Assembly: GCA_037074705.1 (NCBI GenBank) | Contig: CM073594.1 | Location: forward strand, 80,601,009 to 80,665,008 | Direction of reading: 5' to 3' | DNA from: Zhengitettix transpicula | Lineage: Eukaryota; Arthropoda; Insecta; Orthoptera; Tetrigidae | DNA length: 64,000 nucleotides | Shown: in pieces, positions 11,638-25,300 of the stretch | Position numbering within the stretch: the first letter of the stretch is position 1 | Layout: every line of letters starts with the position of its first letter | Program-made: the position numbers and the translations under genes | The notes under the pieces: generated by a model | Told to the model about the DNA's origin: nothing | Seen by the model: the letters and a program-made list of their open reading frames with translations, nothing else | Database searches by the model: none

Positions 11638-13103
11638 TTAATTAATGATATGAATAAAGTTTGTCATTATTTTAGTCAATCCACAAGATAATGTTTATCA
11701 TCTGTAATATATGGTAGAAGGGATCTTATAATGCTAGTTTTTCTTCGTGTACTCGAAGGTTTTTATTTTATTTCTCCAACAGATTGCGATGAATTAAAAT
11801 GTATTCAAATGAAGCCGTTTAAATGTTTCACGGAAAGAAAGAACGTATTTTTCTTCTTATGGATAACAGCGCAGTTCTAATTCTGTATTGCGAAAACGTT
11901 GCACGAGAACAATTTTAGAGGTAGTTGGGTAGCGTGTCGGAGCGCCATTGCGCGGCTGTCAGAGAGCTCTTAGCCCTGGAAGGCTCAGGAAACCATTCTC
12001 GGCGCCGTTCCGGTCATCTTCCCGGCGTTTAACTTACGTTCGCCTGCTCAGGAAACTCTCCCGAGTCATTTCGCAACCAGCTGAATGTAGCAATATAAGC
12101 ACTCAATCGATCGCTGCCATTAAACACCATATCGCAATCATTTAACTGAAGAGCCGACATGAAATTCCGGGGGGAGGGGGGGGGGACATAAAAATGTTTT
12201 GCATAGATTTCTGTAATAAGGAAGATTATTCTATTATTTTATGATTTTCTTCTCACATTTTTGTCAGCAATTGGTGCTGAATTTTTCACTTAATTACTAA
12301 AATAAATAACAACGAATACTGTCTAATGATGCAATTTAATAACGCAAACAAAGTTTGTTAAATTAATTTTGATTCATGATGGAGTCTTTAACAGTAATAG
12401 CCAAGTTTTGTGGAGCTAATGAAAATAAATACTTATTCCGTATAAAAAGTTAAATACGTGCCAATTTATAATTACTTGTGAATCTGAAAGTGTTCTAATA
12501 TAAGGGATCACTTAATTGATGGACCTTTGTACTGTTTTTTATACTTTGTTCTGAATTATTTCTTACAATGTATGGAGATTAAATAATTCGTTTTACTTTA
12601 TTCCTATAACTGGCTGTTTCTTTTCTATGTGAATTTCATCTGTTAATAATTACATATCTTATATGCATTAATTTATATTTTATAATTGTGTATAACTTCT
12701 TCTCATCAACAAGAATATTTTGAATCCTTTTGAAGTTAATTTTCCGCTTTTTCCTCGTTAATGAACTAACTATGTATCATTTACGTATTTTCCTTATTCT
12801 CTAGTAATTGTCAGTTTTACTGATTTTCTCATTTTTTATTTTTGAATGTGTGTGTAGCTTGTATTATTTCCTCCGTTCTTCATTGATGTTTTTCACATTT
12901 GTGTTATTTTATGAGTCACTTCCTGAGTGCTCGGCGTTGTTCAGATATTTATCAATTGCATTAAACCGGAAAAGGAAATAATATGACAGTAATCTCTTAG
13001 CCAGTTCGAATATTTTATTAGCTCCACGTTAAGACGTGACTTAACCCGTGTCCGGAGCGCCACAGTTTATATCAGCAACACAGAGGCGACGTATTTTGAG
13101 CGG
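11638..13103. other. Unannotated DNA
   Basis: No recognised element. A GC-richer patch at 11930-12145 holds a 65-codon open frame rich in Arg/Ser that resembles nothing I know. A G-rich tract lies at 12169-12185. Confidence 0.45.
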
Positions 13104-13722
13104 CCATGGCAAGAGCGGACAACCTTCCACCCCCCCCCCCCCCCGCCATTCCGCAATCCTGACCGCTGAGCGAGCAGGTATGTTTCCCAATCACTCTTTG
13201 TTTAAACATTAAGTGAGTGTAATATAAGTTTAATGTATAACATTTCTGAAACGTATCTAGATCTATAATTTCTATCTCTATACACGGATTTTGAAATTAG
13301 ACCATTTAATTGACTTCACAACACCTGAGAGGTCCTAATAAATTAGGGATGAAACTTCGAGACTGATTTTTCTATTATAAAGTTTACATTTAAAATTAAA
13401 TTTATAACTAAAATGGTTGAAGTTTTCATTTATTTAAGGACGTCAGATACATATAACTGCTAAAAGATTTGTGTCTTAATTGATCATTTCTAAGCATATT
13501 TATTAAATGAATTGCTGTTTACATATTTTAGATAGAGATAAAAATTATAAATCCAGATAAGTTTCAGAAATGTTATACCTTAAATTTATATTACATTCAC
13601 TTAATGTTAAACCAAGGCTGATAAGGAAACTTTATACCTGCTCGCTCAGCGGTCAGGATTGCGGAATGGGTCGGGGGGGGGGGGGCAACGGGGAGGTTGT
13701 CCGCTCATGCCACGGCCGGACA
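13104..13722. repeat. Inverted repeat with poly(C)/poly(G) in its arms
   Basis: The left arm (about 13104-13282) and right arm (about 13532-13722) are imperfect reverse complements sharing gagcggacaacc, ccgcaatcctgaccgctgag and cagaaatgttata-type blocks. The intervening loop is about 250 bp. A 15-nt C-run (13130-13144) in one arm faces a 13-nt G-run (13673-13685) in the other. The origin is unknown; two inverted copies of one repeat or a fold-back element are possible. Confidence 0.75.
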
Positions 13723-14612
13723 TCGCACGACACCAACGTAGAAATATATGGATTCGAAACTAACATGGTTCATTTGAGACGTCAACTTAACTGGCAAGGT
13801 GAATGTCATCACTGAACTCAGAAACAAGCAAAACAATGGATTTTACAACAATTTCGGGCATTTTGGCAGTACTTTGTGACCGTCTTCCAATTCTATTAGA
13901 GTTTGAAAATAGAATAAAAACATGGAAAGTAAACCTATTAAACTCAGAGTTCCTGAAAACTATTTATTCGATAGAAATATCGGTCGTTTTCTAATTATTT
14001 TTAAATACCACCTTCTTCCTCCTTCACACATTCTGGTTCTTACCCTCATAGTGCTTGTTATTAGATCGTGAGGGACATGTGTAATTGGTTCGACTGAAAT
14101 TGATCCACGCTAAACTTACACACATCCATTTATTAGATTACAAGATGCATATAATGGTGTTTTTACTTGTTATATTTCGTCAGTAGGTGACATACAGAAT
14201 CAATAAACCTAAACTAATGAATTACACTCGCACTAGAAGAAACGGTTGACGTATTACAAGAAGAACTGAACGGAATAAGCAACAACGAGGAACTTAAGGT
14301 ACAGTTTAGAAAGGTATTTCTGTAATTCGGTCTTCGGAGAGACATACCTATAACATATGCTGCATTATAGACTATCTCGAGAAAGTTATTGATTGCTTTT
14401 CCATCTTCATACCTCCTAGAAAAGAGTTTCAGCACGGTTGCCAATCTTATTATTTAATAAGGAAATATTATAAATCACCGATCGAGGACATTTAAGGTTA
14501 AACCTAACTAAATTAAAGCCAGATATAGAAAATATACTATTAAACCATCAGGATTTGTCCCATTTAAAAACAATTATTTTTTGAGCAGTTATTTTAGATT
14601 ATAATTTTAATA
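13723..14612. other. No recognisable feature
   Basis: AT-rich DNA with short chance frames only. No exon or transposon end identified. Confidence 0.5.
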
Positions 14613-14614
14613 TA

Positions 14615-15836
14615 CGAGGGTTGTTCGTTAAATCTGGTAAATTTTTATCGAAGAGCTGCAAATTTATTACTTTCGCGACACGATCCTTTGAAAGATATTC
14701 CAAAATGTTTTAAACATATACCAGTTGTAGTTTATGTTCCCCAGCCTAGTATACTGTTGGATGTGTAGTTAGTCGGAGACAGTGGAAAAACTAATTTCGC
14801 GCTGTAATTAAACACTTCCATTTGAAGAGCTGGACAGTTGTACAAATCAAAACCGAATTGGATCACAATCTTGCGGACTCGGCACGAGCATTGAAGACCA
14901 TTTACTTCTGGATTAATGAGTTTAAACGAGGTCACAGAAGCACAGCAGATGAAACTCGCTCCAACCGCCCAATTGTGGTCACCGAGCAGGAAAACATCGA
15001 ATAAGTTAACAATATCGAAATGGAAAATCGTAGACTAAAGTGCGTGAGATAGCTGATACCGTAGGCTTCTGAACTGAACGAGTGAATTTCTTACCCCATG
15101 AAAAAATGGCCATGAAAAAGCTGTGTGCCCGATGGGTGCCGCGAACGTCGACCTTGGACTAAAAACGGATTCGGAAAAACATTTCAACGCAGTCTAGCAA
15201 TGTTTAAGCATCCCACAAGATTTTCTGCACAGATTCGTAAGCTACTATGATACTTAGATGCATCACTACACTTCACAGACCAAAAAACAATCAAAACAGT
15301 GAACAAAACCTTGTGAAAGTGCACCGAAAACGGCGAAGGAAAGGTGATGCTCAAGATCTTTTAGGCTTCTCAGGTTATAATATTCATAGATTTCTTGGAA
15401 AATGGCACGAACATAACTGGGATCTATTACGCTGCTCTGTTAGATCGTTTGAAAAGGGTGCTGATTGAGAAGCGAACAAAATTGGCGCACAAGAAAGTAC
15501 TGTTTCACCAGAACAGCGCACACAGCAGCAGTCTCAATGGCGAAAGTCTACAAGTTGGTGTTAGGTCTGGTGAATAGTGTGGATGAGAAACCAATTCGAA
15601 TCCCAAGTAACTTCTTTTCGTTCCCGAACTGGAAAATTTGGGTTCACCACATGAATAAGTGATTGAGGCCATGACGGAGTATTTTGCAGCGTTTGACGAA
15701 ACCTATTTTTGTGATTGGTTAAAAAAAATGGCCAAGTTTAGGGCCAAGGAAGCAGAGTATTTTGAGAAATAAAGTAAGTTTTCTAAAAATAATTTTGTTT
15801 TGTTACTTTTTTACCAGCGTTATCAAAGAACCCTTG
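14615..15836 (+). mobile_element. Degraded mariner element
   Basis: The TIRs are recognisable: 5' TACGAGGGTTGTTCGTTAA and, from the other end inverted, TACAAGGGTTCTTTGATAA. Both sit at TA target sites (14613-14614 and 15837-15838). The length is about 1.2 kb, typical of mariner. The TIRs and protein fragments differ clearly from the mariners at 36.3 and 63.0 kb, so this is a separate lineage. Confidence 0.8.
14783..15772 (+). pseudogene. mariner transposase pseudogene
   Basis: An ancestral cut-and-paste transposase, now broken by many stops and frameshifts. An N-terminal helix-turn-helix region reads FRAVIKHFHLKSW...ELDHNLADSA...WINEFKRG (about 14793-15003). The middle catalytic region is scattered over frames, with a recognisable FIDFLEKGTNITGIYYAALL-like stretch (15380-15440). 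The second Asp motif is degenerate: VLFHQNSAH replaces the usual HQDNAP, so the catalytic Asp is lost. The C-terminal region (to 15772) ends AEYFEK then a stop. Long-dead copy; it cannot make a functional protein. Confidence 0.8.
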
Positions 15837-15871
15837 TATTTGTATTTTGCCATGTTTGAATTAATAAATAT

Positions 15872-16949
15872 TGTAATAAACAACTAATTGTCTTAATTTA
15901 ATTTGCCCCACGTTGTGGAAACTAAAAATGTAATGATCAACTAATAGGTCTTTTTAATTAATTTTTTTAATTAATGAAAATATCTAAATTAACAAACAAA
16001 AGATTTATTTATTTTGTGGCAACAAAAGATGATTACAAACACAAAATTTGAGATCTCATTCTCTCAGGGCCTCTACTGGGTTTGATACTGGACACAACAA
16101 ATTGATCTTAAAATATTATTAACAAACATTTCACATTTACCTAAACAATACGTCGATAAAAATAAATTTAAAAGGAAAGAAATTAACTTTGCTTGAAAAT
16201 TAAAAGAACTAAATTTAAAAGTAAAGAAATTAACTCTGAAATTAAATCTGACTCTATCCTTTAATTACGTTTACAATTAATCATTAGTTTTGGTTTTGTT
16301 ACTTACATCTGTCCAGCTGGTACCAGAATTCTTTTTGGTTTCGGAAGTACACTATTGTAAAATCATACACCGATTTTAAATGTCGACTCACAGATTTTAC
16401 ACTACTGAAGTCAAAACTGATAGGCTCCCAGGAACTCGGATGGTCCTCCTGAATGTCTGCTATCTGATGTCTGCTCGCCCTATACGAATCCTATGATTCG
16501 TAGATTTGTTAGTCTTTTACCGCTTTGGACTTAAACTACAACTTATCTATTCCCTGGCTGGCTATAGAGGTGAACTGCTTTTACTTAGCGATATTTACGA
16601 GGTAATACTTCCGTGAATGTTTTTACTTTGTCTTAAATTCACAACTTTGTTTAATAATACATTAACGATGGTTAGTCTCTGCTCTAGTATTATTTGTTCC
16701 GTCCTCTGTAATGTCCCGCCACCAACTAACAGTTATATTACTTGTTCTGCTCCTCACGATGTTTTTCCGCGAACAGAACTCCTAGTGCGCCCGAGTTTGA
16801 GCGCGCATACGCCATTTTTAACTTTTCGACAAAGCAAGTGAGTTCGCTTTTCCATTGTCGCTTTGTTCGATCAGACCGCTATAATGGATTTCTCAAACAA
16901 TTGAAATTTTATGTCCAAGCAATTAATGGCCTAATTAATTGGCATTACA
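15872..16949 (-). mobile_element. Solo LTR-like unit D with ATAT target duplication
   Basis: On minus it starts TGTAATGCCAATTAATTAGG at 16949 and ends ...GTTTATTACA at 15872. Exact ATAT flanks lie at 15868-15871 and 16950-16953. One PBS-like module (acaacgtggggcaaatt on minus, plus about 15897-15913) sits between two LTR-type termini. The family block 'ctctcagggcctctactggg' is at about 16062. Confidence 0.75.
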
Positions 16950-18426
16950 ATATATAAAACATCCCGTGTATTTTTAGTTTTCACTGTGCAGCCAAACCTA
17001 TTAAGGTGAGTAGCATGTTGATGAATTTGTATCAATTTAATAGTAGCATGGCGGCAAAACATGAAGTATAGGCAAGTAGTCTACGAGATATGAAGGTTTG
17101 GAAATCACTGTTGTACAAGAAGTGGCGGTACGGATATTCTGTAGAATTAATGAAACAGCGTTGATGTTTCAGTATTCCAAAGACGCAATAAAAAGGAACA
17201 AAACAGGGCAGAGTTGTGGCTGGGTAGACTCTGCGGAGGCTCTGGACGAGAGGAGTAATGTGACAGGTGTTTTTCGAGTCACGATTCCCATTAGCTGAAA
17301 GGGACGTGCAGGGCTGAGCCTACTTCCTAACACACGCTCTACTTCGACTAACTTAACACGAATTTCGCCGAAACTATACGACAAAAAATATCTCAAACAA
17401 AGGTAATTTTTTAAAAAAAAATATTCGCACACGTGGCCACAGCCATGTCACTACAGTCAAAATACAAATTTTGAAACATCTTCTGTAAAATTATACAACA
17501 TTTATCAGGGATATATAACAAAAAGGCTGAACCAACTAGGCGAAAATATAAATAGAAAATTAATAGTATTCACTTCCAGGATACTTAACACCCTGCTGAT
17601 TAGTTTAATCAAATATGTATATTTAGATTTATACGTACGAGTCTTTAAAAGTTTTAATTCTGTAGAAAATATATAGCGCACAATTACTTTGTATTCTTGC
17701 CACACTTAAAGAAATTTCCTGCCCGAAATTTCTCTATCATATTTAATTCATGTAATTCCCCCCCCCCCCCCCAGTACAAAGTGTCAGATCATTAGATCTT
17801 CTCTTGAATTACTTGACCGAGTTCACAAAATGATGTCCCTTCTACCGTTTGCCCACTGCCAAATTAACCTGAGAACCATAATTAAGGGCTCCATTGACCG
17901 ATAGTCTCAAATATTTGCAGGTTCTGTACTCTGTCATTAGACTGGCGGAGTAATTCGTCCATATATTTTGCATACCGAGTTGGTCTGATTACAATCGTGC
18001 CACTATAACTAGCCTGGAGGTATTGCCTTCCCATACGACAAAATTATTTACCTGAAATCGACCTGGAATGTATTACGTGCAGGCTAACCTAAAATTTTAT
18101 CAGTGTACTTCACATAAATAAATCAAAGTAATTTTCAATATATTTTACTTTTATACGTATTAATCATTGAAACCATTACCAAGACAAAGAAGGTTCTAAG
18201 CCTTCCAACGCGATGCAGAAACTACTTCCATTAAAAGTTTCATTATTTCTAATGATTCGGAGTAATTTCGTGATATTTTTAGATTAATTAATTGAATAGT
18301 TATTAACTTTGAATTTACAAATGTATTGAAAAGTTATTACAATATTAAACATAATTATAAGCATGAACCTGTTTCGTAGTGTTTTCTAGGGAGACACTGG
18401 TATATGGTCAAATTTCTCTAGAGTTT
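16950..18426. other. No recognisable feature
   Basis: AT-rich DNA. A 15-nt C-run is at 17758-17772. No gene or element ends identified. Confidence 0.5.
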
Positions 18427-18430
18427 ATAT

Positions 18431-19031
18431 TGTAACGTGTTCGCCCGTCGAATTAGGTTGACGGGGAGTCGTTGCAAGAAATGAAGGGTTCCTTGTCAGC
18501 AGATTCACGCCTTGAAACCTGGCCCTGGTTCCTTAGAATTGAAAACTGACTTGGGACTTAGAAAGGAAAGGAGATCTAGGAACGATCTCGAAGGCTTAAA
18601 GGTGTAGACAAGTTGAGGAAAGAGGGTAGTGTGGGGGGTAGGTTCGCCTGAGGCTTATCAGGGAGGAATCGGAGGTTTGGTCGTTTTATCAGTAAAGACA
18701 CAGATGTAAAGATAAGCAATAGTATATTTACAGTTATATATATACTAGCTGTAAGAAGTAGAGGAAAGGGAAAAGGAATACAACTAGGGAAAGAGCCCAG
18801 TCGGAGACGTTCCCTTCAATAGCGAAGGTAGATACTGTCAGTCGACGGCTTGGAAGCCAGTCGTACTTAACGTAGCGCGTGCTCCAGTTCTGAGACTGTT
18901 GCGTGTGCGTTTGCAGAAATGCACGCGTTGGACGGAAGTCATAATTGAGGACGATTCGTTAATGTCCTAGCTGTGCTGGTGGAATGCAAAGTATACACAA
19001 TAATGGAGGCCACTGTTGCAGCAACGTTACA
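18431..19031 (+). mobile_element. Solo LTR, 601 bp, with ATAT target duplication
   Basis: It has perfect 8-bp inverted termini, TGTAACGT...ACGTTACA, bounded by an exact 4-bp direct repeat ATAT at 18427-18430 and 19032-19035. The sequence is unrelated to the TGTAATA family and GC-richer than its surroundings. The TG...CA ends and 4-bp duplication fit a Ty3/gypsy-type solo LTR. No PBS or coding region lies next to it. Orientation is not certain. Confidence 0.75.
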
Positions 19032-19035
19032 ATAT

Positions 19036-21298
19036 ATCAAAATATATATAACCCCGTTAGCTATATACGACTTACCGCGCAACAGGTCAGGTATTTATTT
19101 AAAAACTTGTTTAAGTCGTGACCATTAGTGAAAAACCAATTTTTTCAATACCAAAGGCCTCGGGAAAAGTTTCTCGGGCCTTAACACCACGTAACTTTGT
19201 ACGTCTTTTCAGTTTTTCGCTAATAGCAACAGCATTAAGCATTCTATTGAAAATAATGTTCAGTATAATTGTAGAACATTAAATTCTATACCTAATGGTC
19301 ATATTCAAGTATGAAATTCGGTCGAACTAATTGGTACAAACATTTCGTCAAATTTACGCATTTTGCGTCTTTTAGAAAATAATTCAGTACGTCATATTTA
19401 TAGTGTTGATAACTCCAAAATGGTTGGCAGTAAACTAACTTCTCATAGAATAAAGGTTTTAGACTATTTACTTATTTTCTCAACGCATGATATGGTTTTA
19501 AAAATCCATTGAGAATGGCCGATAGTGGATTTTTAAAACCAGGTTGAAAATACAATTCAATTAACTAAAACTTTTCTTCTACAACAAATAAGTGTACTTG
19601 CGACCATTTCGGCTTGAAGACACCATTCGATGTTGAAATTTATTCTCTAAAATTTATTATTGAACATTATTTTCAATTGAACACATCATTTTTCTTCTAT
19701 TAACGAAAAACTGTTGAGAGGTGCAAAATTTCGTGGGTTTGAGGCCACACAAACTTTTTCCGAGGGTTTTGGAATGGAAAACTTGGGTTTTTACTAAATC
19801 CCACAACATATACAAGTTGGAGAAAACAAACCAGACCTTTTTGTCGCGGAGATATTTTTTTATGGGGCTGTTAGTCGTTACTTCTTGTTTAAGATGCTTT
19901 CCTGGAACAAAATGCTGTTTTTTAATCCTGTGACCAAAGTTGACGCTTCCCTTTACGTCACGTACTTATAAATTATTCATATTGAGTTCAATTTAACTCT
20001 TTTTCATCTCACTTGAATTAAAAATAATAATTTTTACCGTAAACAGAAATTTAATATTTATTATACGAAAACGCATTAGAACATGGACAAGAATTAACAA
20101 ATTTAATTAATAGTAATAGAACAATTGTAATAATATTAATATTAAAATGGATCGGAATAATATAATTCAGTACATAACTTACTTCACACAGTTATTACAT
20201 GTAGCACTTAATCATAAAATATTCTTCACTTATTTTGTTATTGTGATGATTATTATTACATGACCTTAAACTAAAACGCAATATAATAAACAAACCAAAA
20301 ATCTTCAAACCAAACTAAACAAAATCATAGGCCAAGAATTCCTTAATACCCTAAGTACCAAGGACTAAATTAGATACATCACAAAAAAACACACTCCCTC
20401 CCATTATTGTACAACAGTAGCTGTTCGTCAGAAATTACCACTTATGCTCCGACCAACTAGGAAATTGAACAAAAAAATAATCAAATCACTTAATAATCAA
20501 CCTCTCCCTAATAAAAACATCCCATTCATATCTAGGAGTCATTCTATATCATTTACTTTCCTGGTCTCTGCACATTATCAACACAGATTTAGATTATTAA
20601 AGCCGCTAGTGTAACATAATTCTCCATTGTCACTAAAAACCAAAAGGCTTATGTATAGATCACATATTTCCCCCATCTGACAATACTCATGTAATTTCTG
20701 GACCGCATAATTGCCATATAAACAAAATCCAAACTTTCCTAATCAAACATACATCATCAACTGTCGTTGGTATTTACCCAACCACCGAATCCACTCAAAC
20801 CTGAATATTCCCACAATAGTACAAGTAGGAAAAATAGCATTCTGTAATATATATTACATATATATAAGCTCAGCATTTGTAGGCTCTCAGGAATCTCTGA
20901 GCAAGCATGACTCCACGTCTCCTGCTGAGTAAGGTGCACGTGTTGATGACGAGGCTCTGTGAAGAAGATACTTGCTCCTACACAGAGCTTGAGGTTCTTG
21001 AATGCCATTGATGGAGGTTTATATAAAAAGGCCGGGTTTTTCTGATGTAGCTAAGTCTCTGTATATTACTTCAACGTGGAAACTATGCCACTCTGTCTTC
21101 TATTTTTATATTATTGTCTTTGCTCTAGGCTGTAGACTAAAGTTAAAAAAAACTTCTTATTCTAATGGACTAAAGCCTCACGTTAATTCTCTAAGTCCTT
21201 TAAGCTATTATAGAGTGCGCACTCCGAACCAAATTTCAATTCAATTTTTACTTAAATGTCTCATGGTAGAGAGGCCAGGAGATAATTCGAATATTATA
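19036..21298. other. Unannotated AT-rich DNA, possible LTR in the last 400 bp
   Basis: No coding region recognised. The stretch from about 20870 to 21298 lies directly upstream of a tRNA-Leu-type PBS and could be an LTR, but I cannot fix its start. Confidence 0.35.
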
Positions 21299-21316
21299 TG
21301 GTGGCAGCGGTGGGAT
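21299..21316 (+). promoter_or_regulatory. tRNA-Leu-type primer-binding site
   Basis: TGGTGGCAGCGGTGGGAT matches the complement of the 3' end of a tRNA-Leu (CCACCGCTGCCACCA). Such sites prime LTR retrotransposons. No coding region follows, so this would be a remnant. Confidence 0.5.
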
Positions 21317-24300
21317 CTTAACCACCGAGTCCAGAAGAATTATATTATTACAATTCAATAGTCAACTACGCAGATTCATGCTACATATTAATCCATTAAT
21401 TTTTCAAACCACCCAAAGCACCCCCCCCCCCCACTTGAAATATTAAGAAGACTTAAAAGAAAAAGACCTGCTGATATAACCAACTAAGAACAAATTCAAA
21501 TTATACTCAAGGTTTATCATAACTATAATACCATGCATGTAAATATCACGGTAAAAAACCATCATACATATTTTTTCATAACGAGAAAATCGTTAAGTTA
21601 ACCGATAATTTTTTTAAAAAACTTATTTTATCATTTTCAGTATATTTTTGATACCAATTAATTGGTATAACTTCCATATTTCAGATATGGACAGTAAATA
21701 CGTTTTGAAATGTTGTACATTAAGTATGCCAGACATTATACATTCAGTTAATGTTAAATTGATTCTTTAAGCAATATTTACAATCGTAAAATCTAGGATT
21801 AATAAACATCTAACTTTAAAAGTCTTTTGTCGATTTTTTTTGTCATTTAATAGTTTCAACGGTAATATAATAATCAGTTTTCTTATATCAATAAATTTTA
21901 GTCCGTATATGTTGGATAAAGCCCCACAGCGGGGAAAACAAATTGTATTTTTAATTAAAACATATTTCAATATTTTTCAGATTTTGGGCTGTCAACTTCT
22001 GCAACTTAACTTAATTTCTCAACTGTTTTTCCAGTTAGGAAACCGTTACTTTTTCGAGAAAGAACGTAGTAATCGAAAGGACAAACTTACTTTGCTTATT
22101 AGACTCCCACTATGCCTCAAGACTAAGAGAAAGCCTGAAAGGAAGGGAAGTACTCTCTATCTGGTCCCTCATCACTCGAGAAGGGGGACTGATGGATTGG
22201 TGTCCTGTGGTCGCTACTAGCACGGTCACGACAGAATCCTGCACAAGGAAACTTCTAAACTTTCGTAAAAACCAGTCAATCCGGCAGAGTCGTCACAGCC
22301 GAGAAACGACACTATAACTAATTATCGAGGTACAGTACCCCACAGGGACAGTCGCGGTAGCAATGGGCCATAAATTGCCATTTTGCCAATAATGCGAAAA
22401 TTCATTCGACCTGCACCCGAATTCCCCGAGAGAGGGAGAGAATCTCATTAAGTAAATATAATGCCGTAGCAGGAAGTATTTCACATTTTGCAACATATAA
22501 ATAAATGTATTCGTGGTAGATAAGTTTATTGAATTAGAAGTAACAAATTATTATTTTTGTTTTATTCATCCCATCCACGTAAGATTTACAAAGCTTGGGG
22601 CATTAATACGATATAAAACCCCATGGAGAAACCGTTACAGTTTGCTTCCAACTGTGGACTTACATAAATGTGTTAGGTAAACAGTTATCCTATTTACAAA
22701 CTACAAATATTCCTTGATGTGAGAGTCCTCTGGAATCAAAATTAGCATCACCTAAAATCCAGCCCAACCCACAAATCAGTCAATAACTTCCACACCATCA
22801 ACCTCCCTGCGAAGGTTGCAGAGGAGACCAAGTGGTCCTTTCAGTAATCAGATCTGACCACTTCAGGCTAACACTATCTTCCGTTAAGTATAAACAAAAT
22901 TTAACAAATCAATTTCGAACTCAAATTGCATTAGGATCAGTCCATGCATTACAAAATTTGTTAATATGTTTGGAGCCTGTTAATATAATTTTTACGTCCC
23001 ATTCAATTAAAATTTGGCTTCATAATATTCATTAAGACTTTGTTTTGTTTCCATTTAAATTATTCCATATATTTTATTTTGGTTACCCTTTTACTTATGG
23101 AGTGCTCGAAACGTTGTGTTCCTCATAGAACGTTCACTAGATATTATTCTCTAATTTAATTGTATTAAATTTAAATTATTCTTTCCTAGCTCGGTATTTT
23201 ATATATTTTAATTAACATTTACACTACAACACTGTCTCAGAATAAGAGAATTATTAATAGGTTGTAAATACTGACAAAATCTTTGTTTATTCTTTTTGTG
23301 CCAAGGAGAAAATTTTTCTATCAATTAGGCTTGAAATAATTTTTTTTTTCATAAAAAAACAACTGAAAATAACGCAAATTATTTGTGTTTTACGTATAAT
23401 TGATATGAAAAAAATTATTCTTAATTAATACTGCTCTAGTTATTTTCATAATTCAGAATTAAAACTCCTTGCAATTGTTTCATTAACATGCGTTTTCTAC
23501 CAGAATAAGTTTATGATTAACAACAATTTATATAGTAAATATATCTGGCTTGTTAGTAGTGATTTCTTCTTTAATAATGCGCACCAGATTTCCGTCGTGT
23601 AATGTTAATTTTTGTTTTCAGGATACCTTTTCTCTACAACAAGCCTTTAAAAAGTTTTGCTTCTGCTTCAACAGCGTGGGCCTTTTGTTTTCATTGACTC
23701 CGGAAAATATAATGGGCACTTCTCAATTTACACGCTTCACAACTTTGACTTAGAGATCACTTTTAAAGCGTGTCTGGTAGTTTTGAAGCCATTTGTGCAT
23801 ATATAATCATCCTCTTACCTCTTCACGTCAATCTGTTTCAGGACTTTTCATATTTAACACAACCGTCTAGATTTTTTTTTCCATTTCTGCATTTTATGAG
23901 CGCATGCTTATATTCTTACTTATACTCATATATATTTGCATTTATTAATCATTCCTTGGTTGCAGTTATCAGAAACGTGTTATAAAATGGCGCCCGTTTT
24001 CGTCGCTCACGGGAGATAATCACAAGTCTATGTTAAAATTTATTATGGGTGTTAAAATGAGAGAATTTTATTTATGGGTTACAATTGATTTAAAATATAT
24101 AATTTAAAGCAACTCACAAAAATATTGAATTAAAAATAATAAATTAAATAATAATAATTTACAATCTGATCTTACTCTTAGTAAGAAAAATTGTGTGGTG
24201 AACCTCAATTGGCTAAAACCATTTAATTAATCCATAAAAACAAATTAGGATCCTGGCAATACGATACTTGATGAAACAAAATTGTCACGATACCAGTCCA

Positions 24301-24814
24301 ACGGATGTCGTCGAGTTGTGGCTCGTGACGTGAGGTTTCACGACAGCGGCATCACGTACTTCGGAGGATGCAGCAAGGTGAAGCGTCGTACGGATGATTG
24401 TCAGGGTCGTGACTCGGTCCCGAATGCTCAGTAAGAGAACTTCCAACCGGATACCTAGATTTTTCTCTTTCCTCCAGATGTTTAAAATTTACTCCGGATC
24501 CAGAACTCAATTAGTTCGGACTAAATACGGTCGGGAGTGTTTCTTCGAATCTTCTTAAGGCACCCCTTTAGTAGACCTTAACTTTAAGGTCCCTTAATTG
24601 TACCCTTCTTCCTTTGAAACAACTAACGAAAGACCTCAGAGAAACGATACCACAACAACAACAAAACGAGTTTCTAATCCAAAATAGCAACGGACTGGCC
24701 AATTCTTTTTTTAAAATTCGTTCAGAGTCGATTCACACTTTTCCACGAGTCGATTCGTTTAAACAACTCTTTGGCTCTCCGAAATCTATCAGATTCTATT
24801 CTCAAGGCGGAATA
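21317..24814. other. Unannotated AT-rich DNA
   Basis: About 3.5 kb with no recognised gene or element ends. A C-run (12 nt) is at 21421-21432. GC-richer patches at about 22080-22450 and 24290-24440 resemble nothing I can identify. Confidence 0.45.
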
Positions 24815-25300
24815 TTTTGATTTTGCGTTATTTTTATCAAACACTTCTCCACTCCCATCCCTAACGGTGCTCTCCTTTGTTGCCAAACGTACTTGAAATT
24901 AGACACAAAAATATCTGGAGAAACGCTATCTATCGCGTTGACCCCGAAATTGGATCTTTCGACAAAACTATTGATTAACAGGTTCCACCCCCGTCCACTC
25001 CCCGCTCTTATGGGTTAAACGGCAGGTTGAATGTCGTCATTAAACTCAGCGAAATACATAACGTAGGATTAATTTAAAATCTCGTTTGGGTCTGCGTTAT
25101 TTTTCTGAACTGTCCCTCCACCCCCACCCCTCCACATGATCGGAAGAAACACTATCAATATACTTGACCCCGAAAAGTATTTATTCGACGGCTGTTTGAG
25201 CTGGTTTTAAAATTTTCACCAGCGTCCACTTCCACTCCTAGGGGTTGTAGACGTGTCTTGCTCCCACAGTGTTCGTTTCCGGTTTGAAAGGAACATAAGT
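24815..25300. repeat. Fragment of the 51.5-52.9 kb repeat family
   Basis: Shares blocks with 52540-52720: a 'ctggagaaa' block followed by 'gaccccgaaa' and then a 'gtccac'/'gttcacc' stretch, in the same order. No ends are visible, so this is a partial copy. Confidence 0.4.

Noticed and set aside
23990..24030. PBS-like tggcgcccg after a possible LTR end
   Set aside because: Only eight bases match, no LTR terminus with CA precedes it, and the rest does not fit a tRNA 3' end.
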